From NCBI RefSeq assembly GCF_018598185.1, contig NZ_JAHESC010000007.1:123641-187640 (forward strand): a stretch of DNA of 64,000 nt, in the 5' to 3' direction. Shown here piece after piece: positions 56,097-64,000 of this stretch. The DNA comes from Dawidia soli. GTDB taxonomy: Bacteria; Bacteroidota; Bacteroidia; Cytophagales; Cyclobacteriaceae. A model generated the notes under the pieces. It did no database searches, was not told the DNA's origin, and saw nothing but the letters and a program-made list of their open reading frames with translations. The position numbers and the translations under genes were made by a program. How positions within the stretch are numbered: the stretch's first letter is position 1; every line of letters begins with the position of its first letter.

Positions 56097-59000
56097 ATGA
56101 AATATATAAACGTTAGAACGTTACTGATCGTGTTGTTGCTGTGTACCGGGCGGGAAGTCGTTGCACAGCAATATTATATCAACCTGAGGGCTACCTTTAG
56201 AATGTGCGGCCATCCGCCGTGCAGTGGCACAGGCACATTTAACGGCCAGGGGTTTAGGGTCAATTCGGGCCTGTCGTATACCGGCGAATTGACGATTCCC
56301 GCGGCGGAGCCACCAACAGCCTATAGCTGTACATTCAGTGGCGGCTGCGGTCCGCCGCCCTGTACCACCGGCGGCGGCTCTTCAGGAGCAATGCCCAGCC
56401 CGTATAATGGAACCGTCACCATGAACAATGGCATCGGATCGTTCACCTATTGCTGGGAGCCGGTATTGGCAAAAACACAAGCAGCGCTTTCCGGGATACC
56501 CTGTGGCGAGGGCAACAGTGTAAATATATCGGTGGGCACCTGGGGGTATAGTTATCAATGGCAGGTCAGTGTTAATGAAACAAATGACTGGAAGGATCTG
56601 TGGACTACATCGGACGCCTCGGGCGCGCCGCTGCAATCGGGTTCGACCGTCGTGTCTCAGGACGCCCTGCGAGGCCTTTTTGGTTCCAATATTTATGGAA
56701 AGAATTTCTTTTTCAGGGCGGTCGTGACAGGGTGTAAGACCCGCACGGCGGAGCTGTCGGACGCAATATCGTTCGTCGCGCCCAAGCCGGTGATATCGGT
56801 AACCTCCCCAACCGACGTTGTTTGCAACGGTCAATCGGACGGAACCGTCGTAATGCGAATAGCCAGCACGGTAGTAGACCGGTTTTTTATTAACTGTACG
56901 AACCAGGATAACGGAGTTATTAAAATCGTTGAGGAAGCTCCGGTCGGAAACACGACCATTACCGGTCTGAGTGCCGGTCGTTGGAAATTCGAAGTGGGGA
57001 ACAATAACACCATAGACCGGGATTTGTATGGGCAATGTTCTGATACAATCGAGCACCGCGTCTACGAACCACCGAAAGTCACCGTGAAGTTCGAACCCAC
57101 GCTTCATAACGGTTATGAGATCCCCTGCAAGGGCGACAGCAAAGGAGAGGTCCGGGCTGTTGGCGAGGGTGGAGTAGGAGGCTATAAAGATTTTCTGTGG
57201 AATACAACGACTACAGGTGCCATGATCACCGGTCTCGCCGCCGGTACTTATTCCGTTAGCCTGAAGGATGCCAATGGCTGCGCCGCGTCGGGCAGTGTCG
57301 AACTAAAAGAACCGGCGGCCGTGCAGGTATCCTTGTCGCCGCCAAAAACGTATTTGAGTGGTCATGCCGTCAGCTGCTGGAATAAGAATGATGGCGGGGT
57401 TAACAGTGTGGTGTCGGGTGGCATCCCGAACCGGCCGTATACCTATGCCTGGTCTACCGGTGTTACAAGCGCTTCCATTTCGAATGTAGGTACCGGTACG
57501 TATACGGTCAAGGTTACCGACGAGAATGGTTGCTCGGGTTCGAAGAGCATTACGCTCGAGGCGCCACCCGCGATCAGCTTTGAGATCGACCAGACCGGCA
57601 CGCTCGCATGTCCCGGGCATGCAAACGTTTCCTTTAAAGGTATAAACGTCGCCAATACGATCGGTACGGTTTCCTATGCATGGTCATCGGGAGAGACAAC
57701 ATTGTCGGTTATCGACAAAGGAGCCGGTACGTATGCCCTTACCGTCTCCGATCAGCAGGGCTGTAGCACCACCAGATCGGTAACACTCAATGGTCCACCC
57801 GCACACACGGTCACCCTGGTGCCGCTGTCGGACTACAACGGCAGCCCGATCAAATGTAACGGTGGAAGCGACGGCGAGCTTGAAGCGATCGTAAAAGACC
57901 CGGCCGGTGCCATAGTATCGGCAAAGAACTATCTGTGGATGCAAAACGGGGTCAAGATCGGTGACGGTGCCGGCCTGACATCGATGAACGATTTGCGTGA
58001 AGGGGTGTATAAAGTTGTTATTACGTATGGCACTACATGTGAAGCAGAATACACGTATACGCTGTCCGACCCGGATCCGGTCACGGCCCGTGCAGCGGCC
58101 ACGACGAACTATAACGACCAGCCCATCCGATGCTTCAATGGCCGTGATGCCAATATCCGGGCCACCGCCGGCGGCGGCACACCGGGAGCGTACAGTTATC
58201 GCTGGAATACCGGTGCGACGGACGCATTGCTGACCGGCGTGGGCGCCGGTACCTATGTGGTCACTGTCAAAGACGTAAACCAATGCGAGGGCAGTGCCAC
58301 GGTGACATTGGATAATCCCATGCCGGTGGAAGCTTCGATCCTCAGTGTTTCGGACTATTCGGGGTATGGTGTGTCGTGTAACGGAACCAATGATGGTCGC
58401 ATCACGACAGAAGCTTCCGGTGGTTCCGGTGGCTATACCTATAGCTGGTCCAATGGAGCAACCACGCCGGTGATCACCGGGCTGGCAGGCGGATCGTATA
58501 CCCTTACCGTTTCCGATAACAACGGTTGTGAAGACGTTGTTACGCAACCGATCTCGAGCCCCACCGTCGTAACCTTGTCCGTAGTGCGCGAAAAGAATAT
58601 TTCGTGTTTTGAAGGGAGTGACGGCGAGATCGAGCTGCTGGCCGGCGGCGGTGTCGGGAACTATCAGTATTCCCGGAACAACGGCGCTTCGTGGCAGCCA
58701 GAGCATGTATTCGGCACGCTCACGGAAGGAACCTATACAATAACCTTACGCGACGGCAACGGCTGTACGAAGACAGCGCCGTCTACGTTGAGCGAGCCGA
58801 AACAGATCATGATTGATTTTGCGGATAAGCAGCCTGCGTTCTGTAACGATCCGGCGGGCACGGCCCGGGCGGTCGTCACGGGCGGGGTGAGCGGATATAC
58901 CTATCGTTGGGAAGACGGCGACGGGACGGTGCTCGACACCGATGACGTCCTTTCGGGCGTGAAAGGCGGGATCTATACGGTGATCGTTCGCGACAACAAT

Positions 59001-60488
59001 GCGTGTGAAGAAAGGAACGACGTTTCGATCACCAGCACGGATGGCGCCCAGGCTACGTATGTGGCGACGGCGGCCAGGTGTTTTGATTCTTCCGACGGCA
59101 GCGCAGAGATCACCATCACAAAGGGCGATGGTCCGTTTGTGATCCGGTGGCCCGACGGGCAAAGTACGCTGCAGGGTGTCAATCTGAAAAAAGCGCAGTA
59201 CAACGTCGTGATCACCGATCGCAATAACTGCACCGTGGTCCAGACCGTAGACGTACCCGCACCGGACGCAATAGCCCTGGCAGTACAAAGTTCAATGATC
59301 CCGACGTGTAACGGGTTGTGCGACGGACAGATGACACTGGTAGCCAGCGGCGGCGTAGGTGGGTATGTATACGAATGGAATGGAAAGACCGGCGCGGCAC
59401 AAACACAGCTCTGTGCCGTTGTCTATCCCGTAACAGTAACAGACGCCAACAACTGTGTGCTGCACCGGGATGTAGAGCTTTTACAACCGGAACCGTTGGA
59501 TATACGCGCAGCAAAAGCAACCCTGGCGACGTGCAGGGACGGCTGCGATGGTTCACTCGAAGCGCTGGCAACGGGTGGTAACGGCGGGTATCAATATACC
59601 TGGGCCGCCGGTGGGAACACGAACATCAAAACAGGCCTTTGCCCGGGAACGTATTTGATCTCCGTACAAGATCTCAAGGGCTGCCAGGCAGAAGCGTCTC
59701 TTGTGCTGAACAATACACCGGCCCTGCCACTCGATCTGGGTGGCGGTGTAACATTATGCGTCGGCCAGTCACACACCCTCGACGCGGGCGCACCGTGGAC
59801 GAACGTCCAATGGGGAAGCAACACCGGTTTTGAAAGCACCGGGCAGCGCGTTACGATCACCGATGTCGGAAGCTACTGGGTAGAAGTACTGAATGATAAA
59901 GGTTGTGTCGGTCGGGATACCTTCCTGCTGGAGACCTCGTACGATCTTCTGCAAGCTTCCTTCATGATTCCAGGAGAAGCCGTCGCCGGCGATACGGTAG
60001 TGATGATCGACATCTCCTGGCCGCTGCCCGAGACGGTGGCGTGGCAGTACCCGGCAGCCATGCGGGAGGTGCTGAACCTGGGCGATGTACTGTTCGGCCA
60101 GTTCGATGCGGCCGGTACCTATGAGGTGGCCATGACGGCGCGCCTCGGCGAGTGTGTGGACCAGATCAGCAAAACGATCGTCATCCTGGGCGAAGGCGCG
60201 GAGAGCGAAGGAGGAAAACTGGGGTATGAAAAGTTTGTAAAGGAGTTTACAGTATACCCCAATCCGACAGACGGCGCGTTCGACGTAGGCATCGAGCTGC
60301 TGGAAGAAAGTCCCGTAACCTTGAGCATCTGGAACTCCCCGACGGGCATCCTGATCAAACAAGTTCAGCGTAACGATCAGAAGCTGTACCACGTGTCTTT
60401 TGACCTGAGACCGCTGAACGCCGGTACGTATATCCTGAGGCTGGATCATGCAAAAGGAAAAGAGTATATCCGGTTTGTGGTTTATTGA
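56097..60488 (+). CDS. SprB-repeat adhesin 3, T9SS type A sorted
   Basis: 1463 residues, start ATG at 56097, 31 bases after adhesin 2. It has a signal peptide (LLIVLLLCTGREVVAQ) and its own N-terminal domain to about residue 230, which is rich in Cys, Gly and Pro (CGHPPCSGTGTFNGQG, SGGCGPPPCTTGGGSS). Then come SprB repeats and the T9SS type A sorting domain (FTVYPNPTDGAFDV to EYIRFVVY). Its 3' 2.0 kb looks identical to adhesin 1. It is the last gene of the locus and is followed by a strong terminator. Confidence 0.92.
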   Translation: MKYINVRTLLIVLLLCTGREVVAQQYYINLRATFRMCGHPPCSGTGTFNGQGFRVNSGLSYTGELTIPAAEPPTAYSCTFSGGCGPPPCTTGGGSSGAMPSPYNGTVTMNNGIGSFTYCWEPVLAKTQAALSGIPCGEGNSVNISVGTWGYSYQWQVSVNETNDWKDLWTTSDASGAPLQSGSTVVSQDALRGLFGSNIYGKNFFFRAVVTGCKTRTAELSDAISFVAPKPVISVTSPTDVVCNGQSDGTVVMRIASTVVDRFFINCTNQDNGVIKIVEEAPVGNTTITGLSAGRWKFEVGNNNTIDRDLYGQCSDTIEHRVYEPPKVTVKFEPTLHNGYEIPCKGDSKGEVRAVGEGGVGGYKDFLWNTTTTGAMITGLAAGTYSVSLKDANGCAASGSVELKEPAAVQVSLSPPKTYLSGHAVSCWNKNDGGVNSVVSGGIPNRPYTYAWSTGVTSASISNVGTGTYTVKVTDENGCSGSKSITLEAPPAISFEIDQTGTLACPGHANVSFKGINVANTIGTVSYAWSSGETTLSVIDKGAGTYALTVSDQQGCSTTRSVTLNGPPAHTVTLVPLSDYNGSPIKCNGGSDGELEAIVKDPAGAIVSAKNYLWMQNGVKIGDGAGLTSMNDLREGVYKVVITYGTTCEAEYTYTLSDPDPVTARAAATTNYNDQPIRCFNGRDANIRATAGGGTPGAYSYRWNTGATDALLTGVGAGTYVVTVKDVNQCEGSATVTLDNPMPVEASILSVSDYSGYGVSCNGTNDGRITTEASGGSGGYTYSWSNGATTPVITGLAGGSYTLTVSDNNGCEDVVTQPISSPTVVTLSVVREKNISCFEGSDGEIELLAGGGVGNYQYSRNNGASWQPEHVFGTLTEGTYTITLRDGNGCTKTAPSTLSEPKQIMIDFADKQPAFCNDPAGTARAVVTGGVSGYTYRWEDGDGTVLDTDDVLSGVKGGIYTVIVRDNNACEERNDVSITSTDGAQATYVATAARCFDSSDGSAEITITKGDGPFVIRWPDGQSTLQGVNLKKAQYNVVITDRNNCTVVQTVDVPAPDAIALAVQSSMIPTCNGLCDGQMTLVASGGVGGYVYEWNGKTGAAQTQLCAVVYPVTVTDANNCVLHRDVELLQPEPLDIRAAKATLATCRDGCDGSLEALATGGNGGYQYTWAAGGNTNIKTGLCPGTYLISVQDLKGCQAEASLVLNNTPALPLDLGGGVTLCVGQSHTLDAGAPWTNVQWGSNTGFESTGQRVTITDVGSYWVEVLNDKGCVGRDTFLLETSYDLLQASFMIPGEAVAGDTVVMIDISWPLPETVAWQYPAAMREVLNLGDVLFGQFDAAGTYEVAMTARLGECVDQISKTIVILGEGAESEGGKLGYEKFVKEFTVYPNPTDGAFDVGIELLEESPVTLSIWNSPTGILIKQVQRNDQKLYHVSFDLRPLNAGTYILRLDHAKGKEYIRFVVY
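58428..60421 (+). repeat. 1994-bp repeat, copy 2 (within adhesin 3)
   Basis: This is the partner of 49524-51517; no difference was found by eye over the full block. The middle paralogue, at the equivalent place (about 54000-56000), differs at many third positions. Recent gene conversion or unequal exchange is the simplest reading. An assembly collapse of two similar copies is the main alternative. Confidence 0.85.
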
Positions 60489-60516
60489 GATCACCCGGTA
60501 AAACACGTCACGATAC

Positions 60517-60547
60517 AAAAGCCGCATCTCTTCCGATGCGGCTTTTT
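60517..60547 (+). terminator. Rho-independent terminator ending the 28-kb locus
   Basis: GCCGCATC (60521-60528) and GATGCGGC (60535-60542) form a perfect eight-pair stem with a six-base loop, extended by AAAA/TTTT pairs, and end in TTTTT. It lies 28 bases after the stop of adhesin 3. No comparable terminator was seen inside 32067-60488, supporting transcription of the locus as one or a few long units. Confidence 0.88.
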
Positions 60548-60806
60548 CATTTTCATAGCGGTTAGCGGCCGTAGCGCATGAGGAAAGATGTAATTTAGTA
60601 CGATGCAGATGCAACGTAACGGCACCCATCTGCATCTAACCTGTCGGGAGCCGGCCGGTGGCGGACAGGATTTGCTGTTTTCGAACACGGAGGCGGACGG
60701 CGCAGCGGACGTTGGCGGAAGGGAAGAGCCGTTTTGGCGCTGGGTTGCCGTTGCGCCGGGGCGCTGTAATTCTGGCATAGTGCATGTAACCCCGGGACCT
60801 ATAGTT
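60548..60806. other. Intergenic region upstream of the esterase gene
   Basis: No gene is seen. An open frame from 60603 runs into the esterase, but its first 68 codons are not family-like and the signal peptide begins only after 60807. The promoter of the esterase should lie here; no clear TAnnTTTG element was found. Confidence 0.35.
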
Positions 60807-62354
60807 ATGAAACCTGTTAATATGAGAAATAGTCGTTATTTGTTCTTCCTGCTGCTGATCGCGCTCGGAAGTCTCTCCTTTGCCACGCAAGCGCAGGATA
60901 CCGTCCTGAACCTGTCCTTTCAAAGCCGGCTTGATTCCATCAGGTCGAAGATCCTGAACCAAAAGCGTTTGATCCAGGTGTTTACCCCCGCCGGGTATAA
61001 ACCGGGCAGCGCCGCCACCTACGACGTGCTGTATGTGTTGGATGGCGGCAATTGGAACACCGGCTTGATCACGCGGGTACAGAGCTTTATACAAGGCGAA
61101 GGCTATGTGCCGCACACGATCATTGTTAGTGTATTGGGCATCGACCGGAACAAGGACCTCACCCCGACGCACCTGGAGGACTGGAAAACATCCGGTGGCG
61201 GCGAGCACTTCCTGCGCTTCCTGAAGGAAGAGCTCATCCCGTACGTAAACAAGACCTACCCCTCCAACGGTGACAATACACTCTGGGGCCACTCCCTGGG
61301 GGGAATGTTCGTCACCTATGCGATGTTAAAAGAACCCGCCGCCTTCAAGTCCTATATCGCGGTAGACCCCAGCATCTGGTGGGATAAGTGTTACGTCGCG
61401 AAGATGGCGGCAAGCCGGTTGAGCTCGTTGGAAGGGTTGAATACAACGTTTTATGTCGGCGGTCGCAACGCGACCGGCATGCATGAAATGAAAGTCGATA
61501 CATTGGAGACGGTGTTGAAGAGCCATGCCCCCGCAGACGTACGCTGGAAGGTGGTTTCGTACCCCGACGAGTCGCACAGCTCCGTGCGACTGAAAACTAC
61601 CTACGACGGACTGCGGTTTACCTATGAGGGGCTGGTCAGTAACATCGAGTTCCACCCCATGAACGGGGCGGTGCTGAAAGACAAGCCGGTCCACGTCTGG
61701 TATTTTGACGATACGACCAACGTACGGTATACCGTCGACGGCACGATGCCCACCCGGCACTCGGCCAGGGTACAACCCGAACTCACCCTGACGGGTGGCG
61801 GGAACGTTACCTACACACGCTTTACACAACGGACCCGGTACAATAAAACCACCACCGGTAATTTTACCGTGACCGCACCGCTTCGCCCCATGGCGAAATC
61901 AAAGAAACTGACGCCGGGTGGCTTTCAGTACAGCTATTATGAAGGAGACTGGGACACCTGGCCGGACCTGCGCGGGGTAAAGCCAGACAAGACCGGCATT
62001 ACCGATCACAATTTTGACCTCGATCAGCTGCCGCGAAAAAAGGACTATGCACTGGTGGTAGAGGGATTTCTGGAAGCCACCGAGGATGGCCACTATATAT
62101 TCCTGCTGGAAGGTGACAAGGGCACGAAGTTTTACCTGGGCGACCGGTTGTTGATGCAGTGGGATGGAGGGTATACGCGCAGAGTGGATAGTTACATCGT
62201 GCCGCTGCAGAAAGGATTTTATCCGGTCCGGATCGAATACCTGCATAAAAAAGAAGACTTTAAGCTCCGCGTGGGACATCTTACGCCCAGCCGGATCGAG
62301 ACCAAAGACCCGCAGCCCATTCCCGACGCCGTGCAGTACCGGCAGAAACTGTAA
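60807..62354 (+). CDS. Secreted alpha/beta-hydrolase (esterase) with PA14-like domain
   Basis: 515 residues from the ATG at 60807, with an ATG at 60822 also possible. The signal peptide is LIALGSLSFATQAQ. The hydrolase domain (about residues 35-290) resembles enterobactin esterase-like and feruloyl-esterase-type enzymes: VLYVLDGGNW, the nucleophile elbow GHSLGG with Ser163, VDPSIWWD, and the catalytic His257 in PDESHSS. The C-terminal ~130 residues (VEGFLEATEDGHYIFLLEGDKGTKFYLGDRLL) form a PA14-like carbohydrate-binding module. It probably cleaves an ester on a siderophore or plant or algal polysaccharide in the periplasm or outside the cell. The exact substrate is open. Confidence 0.88.
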   Translation: MKPVNMRNSRYLFFLLLIALGSLSFATQAQDTVLNLSFQSRLDSIRSKILNQKRLIQVFTPAGYKPGSAATYDVLYVLDGGNWNTGLITRVQSFIQGEGYVPHTIIVSVLGIDRNKDLTPTHLEDWKTSGGGEHFLRFLKEELIPYVNKTYPSNGDNTLWGHSLGGMFVTYAMLKEPAAFKSYIAVDPSIWWDKCYVAKMAASRLSSLEGLNTTFYVGGRNATGMHEMKVDTLETVLKSHAPADVRWKVVSYPDESHSSVRLKTTYDGLRFTYEGLVSNIEFHPMNGAVLKDKPVHVWYFDDTTNVRYTVDGTMPTRHSARVQPELTLTGGGNVTYTRFTQRTRYNKTTTGNFTVTAPLRPMAKSKKLTPGGFQYSYYEGDWDTWPDLRGVKPDKTGITDHNFDLDQLPRKKDYALVVEGFLEATEDGHYIFLLEGDKGTKFYLGDRLLMQWDGGYTRRVDSYIVPLQKGFYPVRIEYLHKKEDFKLRVGHLTPSRIETKDPQPIPDAVQYRQKL

Positions 62355-62355
62355 A

Positions 62356-62378
62356 GGGCCAGGGCACAGACCTGGCCC
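62356..62378 (+). terminator. Possible terminator hairpin after the esterase gene
   Basis: GGGCCAGG (62356-62363) and CCTGGCCC (62371-62378) form a perfect eight-pair stem with a seven-base loop, one base after the stop. No T run follows, so termination strength is uncertain. Confidence 0.45.
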
Positions 62379-62474
62379 TCGGGACAAGTAGTCGGTAGTG
62401 GCAATATTCCCGTGGTTGCCGGTAACCTCAGGCGGGATCGTGCTGTCAAAGGCGCAGGTTAAACTCCTCGCCGT

Positions 62475-63936
62475 ATGTTCAGAAGCTATATTACCATCGG
62501 GTTGAGAAACATCTTGAAGTACAAGACTTTCTCGTTTATCAATGTGTTCGGTCTCGCCATCGCCATGGCGGTGTGCATGCTGATCATGCTCATGCTGGCG
62601 GACCACCGGCGGTATGATCGGTTTCACGAAAAGAAGGAACGCATCTATCGTATTCTGTCGAATCGTCCCGGCGACAAAGCGCCGTCGGCCACTACACCGT
62701 CACCGCTGGCCGGCGCGTTGAAGTCCGATTACTCCGTGGTAGAAGAAGTTACGCAGCTTCGGCGGGGCGTTGGAGGTGATATTATCTACGATGGCACCGC
62801 GGTGCAGGCGCGTGGCTATTTCGCAGATGCCGCCTTTTTTAGGGTATTCAGTTACGACGTGTCGGGTGGAAATGCGGCGCGGATGCTGACGGCACCAAAT
62901 ACGATCCTCATATCCGAGGCGCTGGCGCGGCAACTGTTCAACGGCGCGGAGCCCGTGGGAAAAGTTGTCGACTTTAACGACCGCGGCCTTTCCATGCTGG
63001 AGAGCGGTGAGCCCGGGGTGGCCATGCCGTGGGGAAGCTACACCGTTACCGGGATTATAAAAGATACGAAGGATCGCTCGCATTTGAAATTTGACGTATT
63101 GCTCTCCGCGGCGTCACTGCCGGTGTTGCAGGCAGCCGGCAAGATCGGTGACAACACGCACGACTGGTTCAATGACTTTTCTGTCTATACGTATGTCCTG
63201 ACGGAGCCTGGCAAAGGTGACGCAGCGCTTACCGCGGCACTCGCGGATCTCGTAAAGCGCCGCTACGCCGGGCGGGAAGATCTGAAAGGGTTTGCCCTGC
63301 GGCAGCAAGCGCTGACGGCCATCACACCGGGGATATGGGTGAGCAATGCACCCGGGTATACACTTCCGCGGGTGGTGTATTATTTCCTGTCCATGCTGGC
63401 CCTGGTGATCATGGCGTCGGCCTGTCTGAACTACACAAACCTCTCTACCGCCCGCGCGCTGACACGCATGAAGGAGATCGGCATCCGCAAGGTGACCGGG
63501 GCGTACCGCAGGAATCTCATCGCTCAGTTCCTCAGTGAGTCGATGCTGACATCGTTGTTGGCCCTGGGAATGGCCCTGATCCTGTTAGTGATCATTAAAC
63601 CGGCCTTTATGGGATTATGGGTCAACCGGTACCTGGATTTCAGCTTGCAGGCAAACGGCGGTATATATGGATTGTTCGTCGTCTTTTCCCTGGTCATCGG
63701 GTTGATAGCAGGCTTTTACCCGGCATTGCATTTGTCCGGATACCAGCCGGCAAAAGCGTTAAAAAACCTGGATACGCTCCGGCCGGGCAGGCTGGGCGTG
63801 CGCAAGGTGTTGAGCGTTTCTCAATTTGTCGTGTCGCTTTTTTTTATGACAACGGTCGTGCTCATCTACAACCAGTTCCGGCACTACCTCGATTTTGAGT
63901 ATGGATTCAATGCGAAGAACGTGGTCAATGTATCCT
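62475..63936 (+). CDS. FtsX/MacB-type ABC transporter permease, 3' partial
   Basis: At least 487 codons from the ATG at 62475, and the frame stays open to the end of the window. MFRSYITIGLRNILKYKTFS and the first membrane helix (INVFGLAIAMAVCMLIMLML) match the Bacteroidota permease family. The first periplasmic domain has the usual IYRILSN, FFRVFSYDV and LISEALARQLF motifs. The FtsX block includes STARALTRMKEIGIRKVTGAYRRNL and the helix VVFSLVIGLIAGFYPALHLSGY. The second half is missing because the sequence runs into adapter-like DNA at 63937. It is the second permease of this family in the window (the other is at 12904-15318), and neither has an adjacent ATPase gene. Confidence 0.9.
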
Positions 63937-64000
63937 CTGTCTCTTATACCCCTCTCCGAGCCCACGCGACGTCTTCTGAGCTCGTTTGCCGGGGTGGGGG
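63937..64000 (+). other. Nextera adapter-like sequence (likely sequencing artefact)
   Basis: 63937-63970 matches the Illumina Nextera transposase adapter (starting CTGTCTCTTATAC and ending CCGAGCCCACGAGAC) at 31 of 34 positions by hand alignment. 63979-63991 then resembles the start of the common i7 flow-cell sequence (ATCTCGTATGCCG) after an eight-base index-like gap, and the end is G-rich, as in two-colour read-through. I treat these bases as not genomic. Confidence 0.85.

Noticed and set aside
57684..58706. 340-codon minus-strand open frame in adhesin 3, with a counterpart in adhesin 1 (49014-49802)
   Set aside because: The recurrence simply follows from the repeated DNA; the plus strand carries SprB repeats and the T9SS signal.
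48200..60400. Regular DNA repeats as a possible CRISPR array
   Set aside because: The repeats are about 250 bases, in frame and diverged, encoding SprB domains; there are no short identical repeats with unique spacers.

Overview
The window reads as chromosomal DNA of a Bacteroidota bacterium, most likely from the Cytophagales/Chitinophagales side of the phylum. Pointers are several secreted proteins with type IX secretion (T9SS) C-terminal sorting domains, a PorP/SprF-family protein, SprB-type surface repeats, promoters that fit the Bacteroidota -7 consensus TAnnTTTG, few Shine-Dalgarno sequences, and fairly high GC. No rRNA, tRNA, CRISPR array, insertion sequence or prophage was recognised. 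The species cannot be named from the sequence.

Layout. 1-1984: a TPR sensor histidine kinase, open at the window start and cut off before its ATPase domain. 1996-5844: a secreted PQQ-type sugar dehydrogenase fused to carbohydrate-binding modules. 6175-7113: AraC regulator. 7341-10073: a four-gene minus-strand block with two DUF2589-like proteins, an unknown protein and an L,D-transpeptidase-like protein. 10268-12760: GNAT plus MarR operon under a large palindrome, a TetR regulator and a small membrane protein. 12904-15318: FtsX/MacB-type permease. 15319-16688: an AlkB-like and a second 2OG-Fe(II) oxygenase, divergent from an AraC gene (16864-17766). 17759-18347: a decayed membrane-protein gene. 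18655-24879: an operon of a T9SS type B cargo, PorP/SprF, a TPR/PD40 protein and a histidine kinase. 24938-31713: small regulatory and redox genes (TetR/DUF2306 pair, Crp/Fnr regulator with matching operators in front of a tautomerase-SDR-nitronate monooxygenase operon, DoxX-like protein, SDR, AraC).

32067-60488 is the most striking part: about 28 kb of tightly spaced plus-strand genes ending at a strong terminator. It encodes an outer-membrane protein, a 1805-residue secreted protein with a zincin motif and a low-GC C-terminal nucleotidyltransferase-like tip, a small cytoplasmic protein that fits an immunity partner, a HEAT-like protein, a 1529-residue protein of unknown fold, a fibronectin type III protein, and three giant tandem SprB-repeat adhesins with T9SS sorting domains. 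I read this as a candidate T9SS-linked polymorphic toxin and adhesin locus. The first and third adhesins share about 2.0 kb that looks identical base for base, while the middle copy has diverged, which points to recent gene conversion.

60807-64000: a secreted esterase with a PA14-like domain, then an FtsX-type permease that runs into sequence resembling the Illumina Nextera adapter (63937-64000). The assembled molecule therefore probably ends at about 63936 in biological terms.
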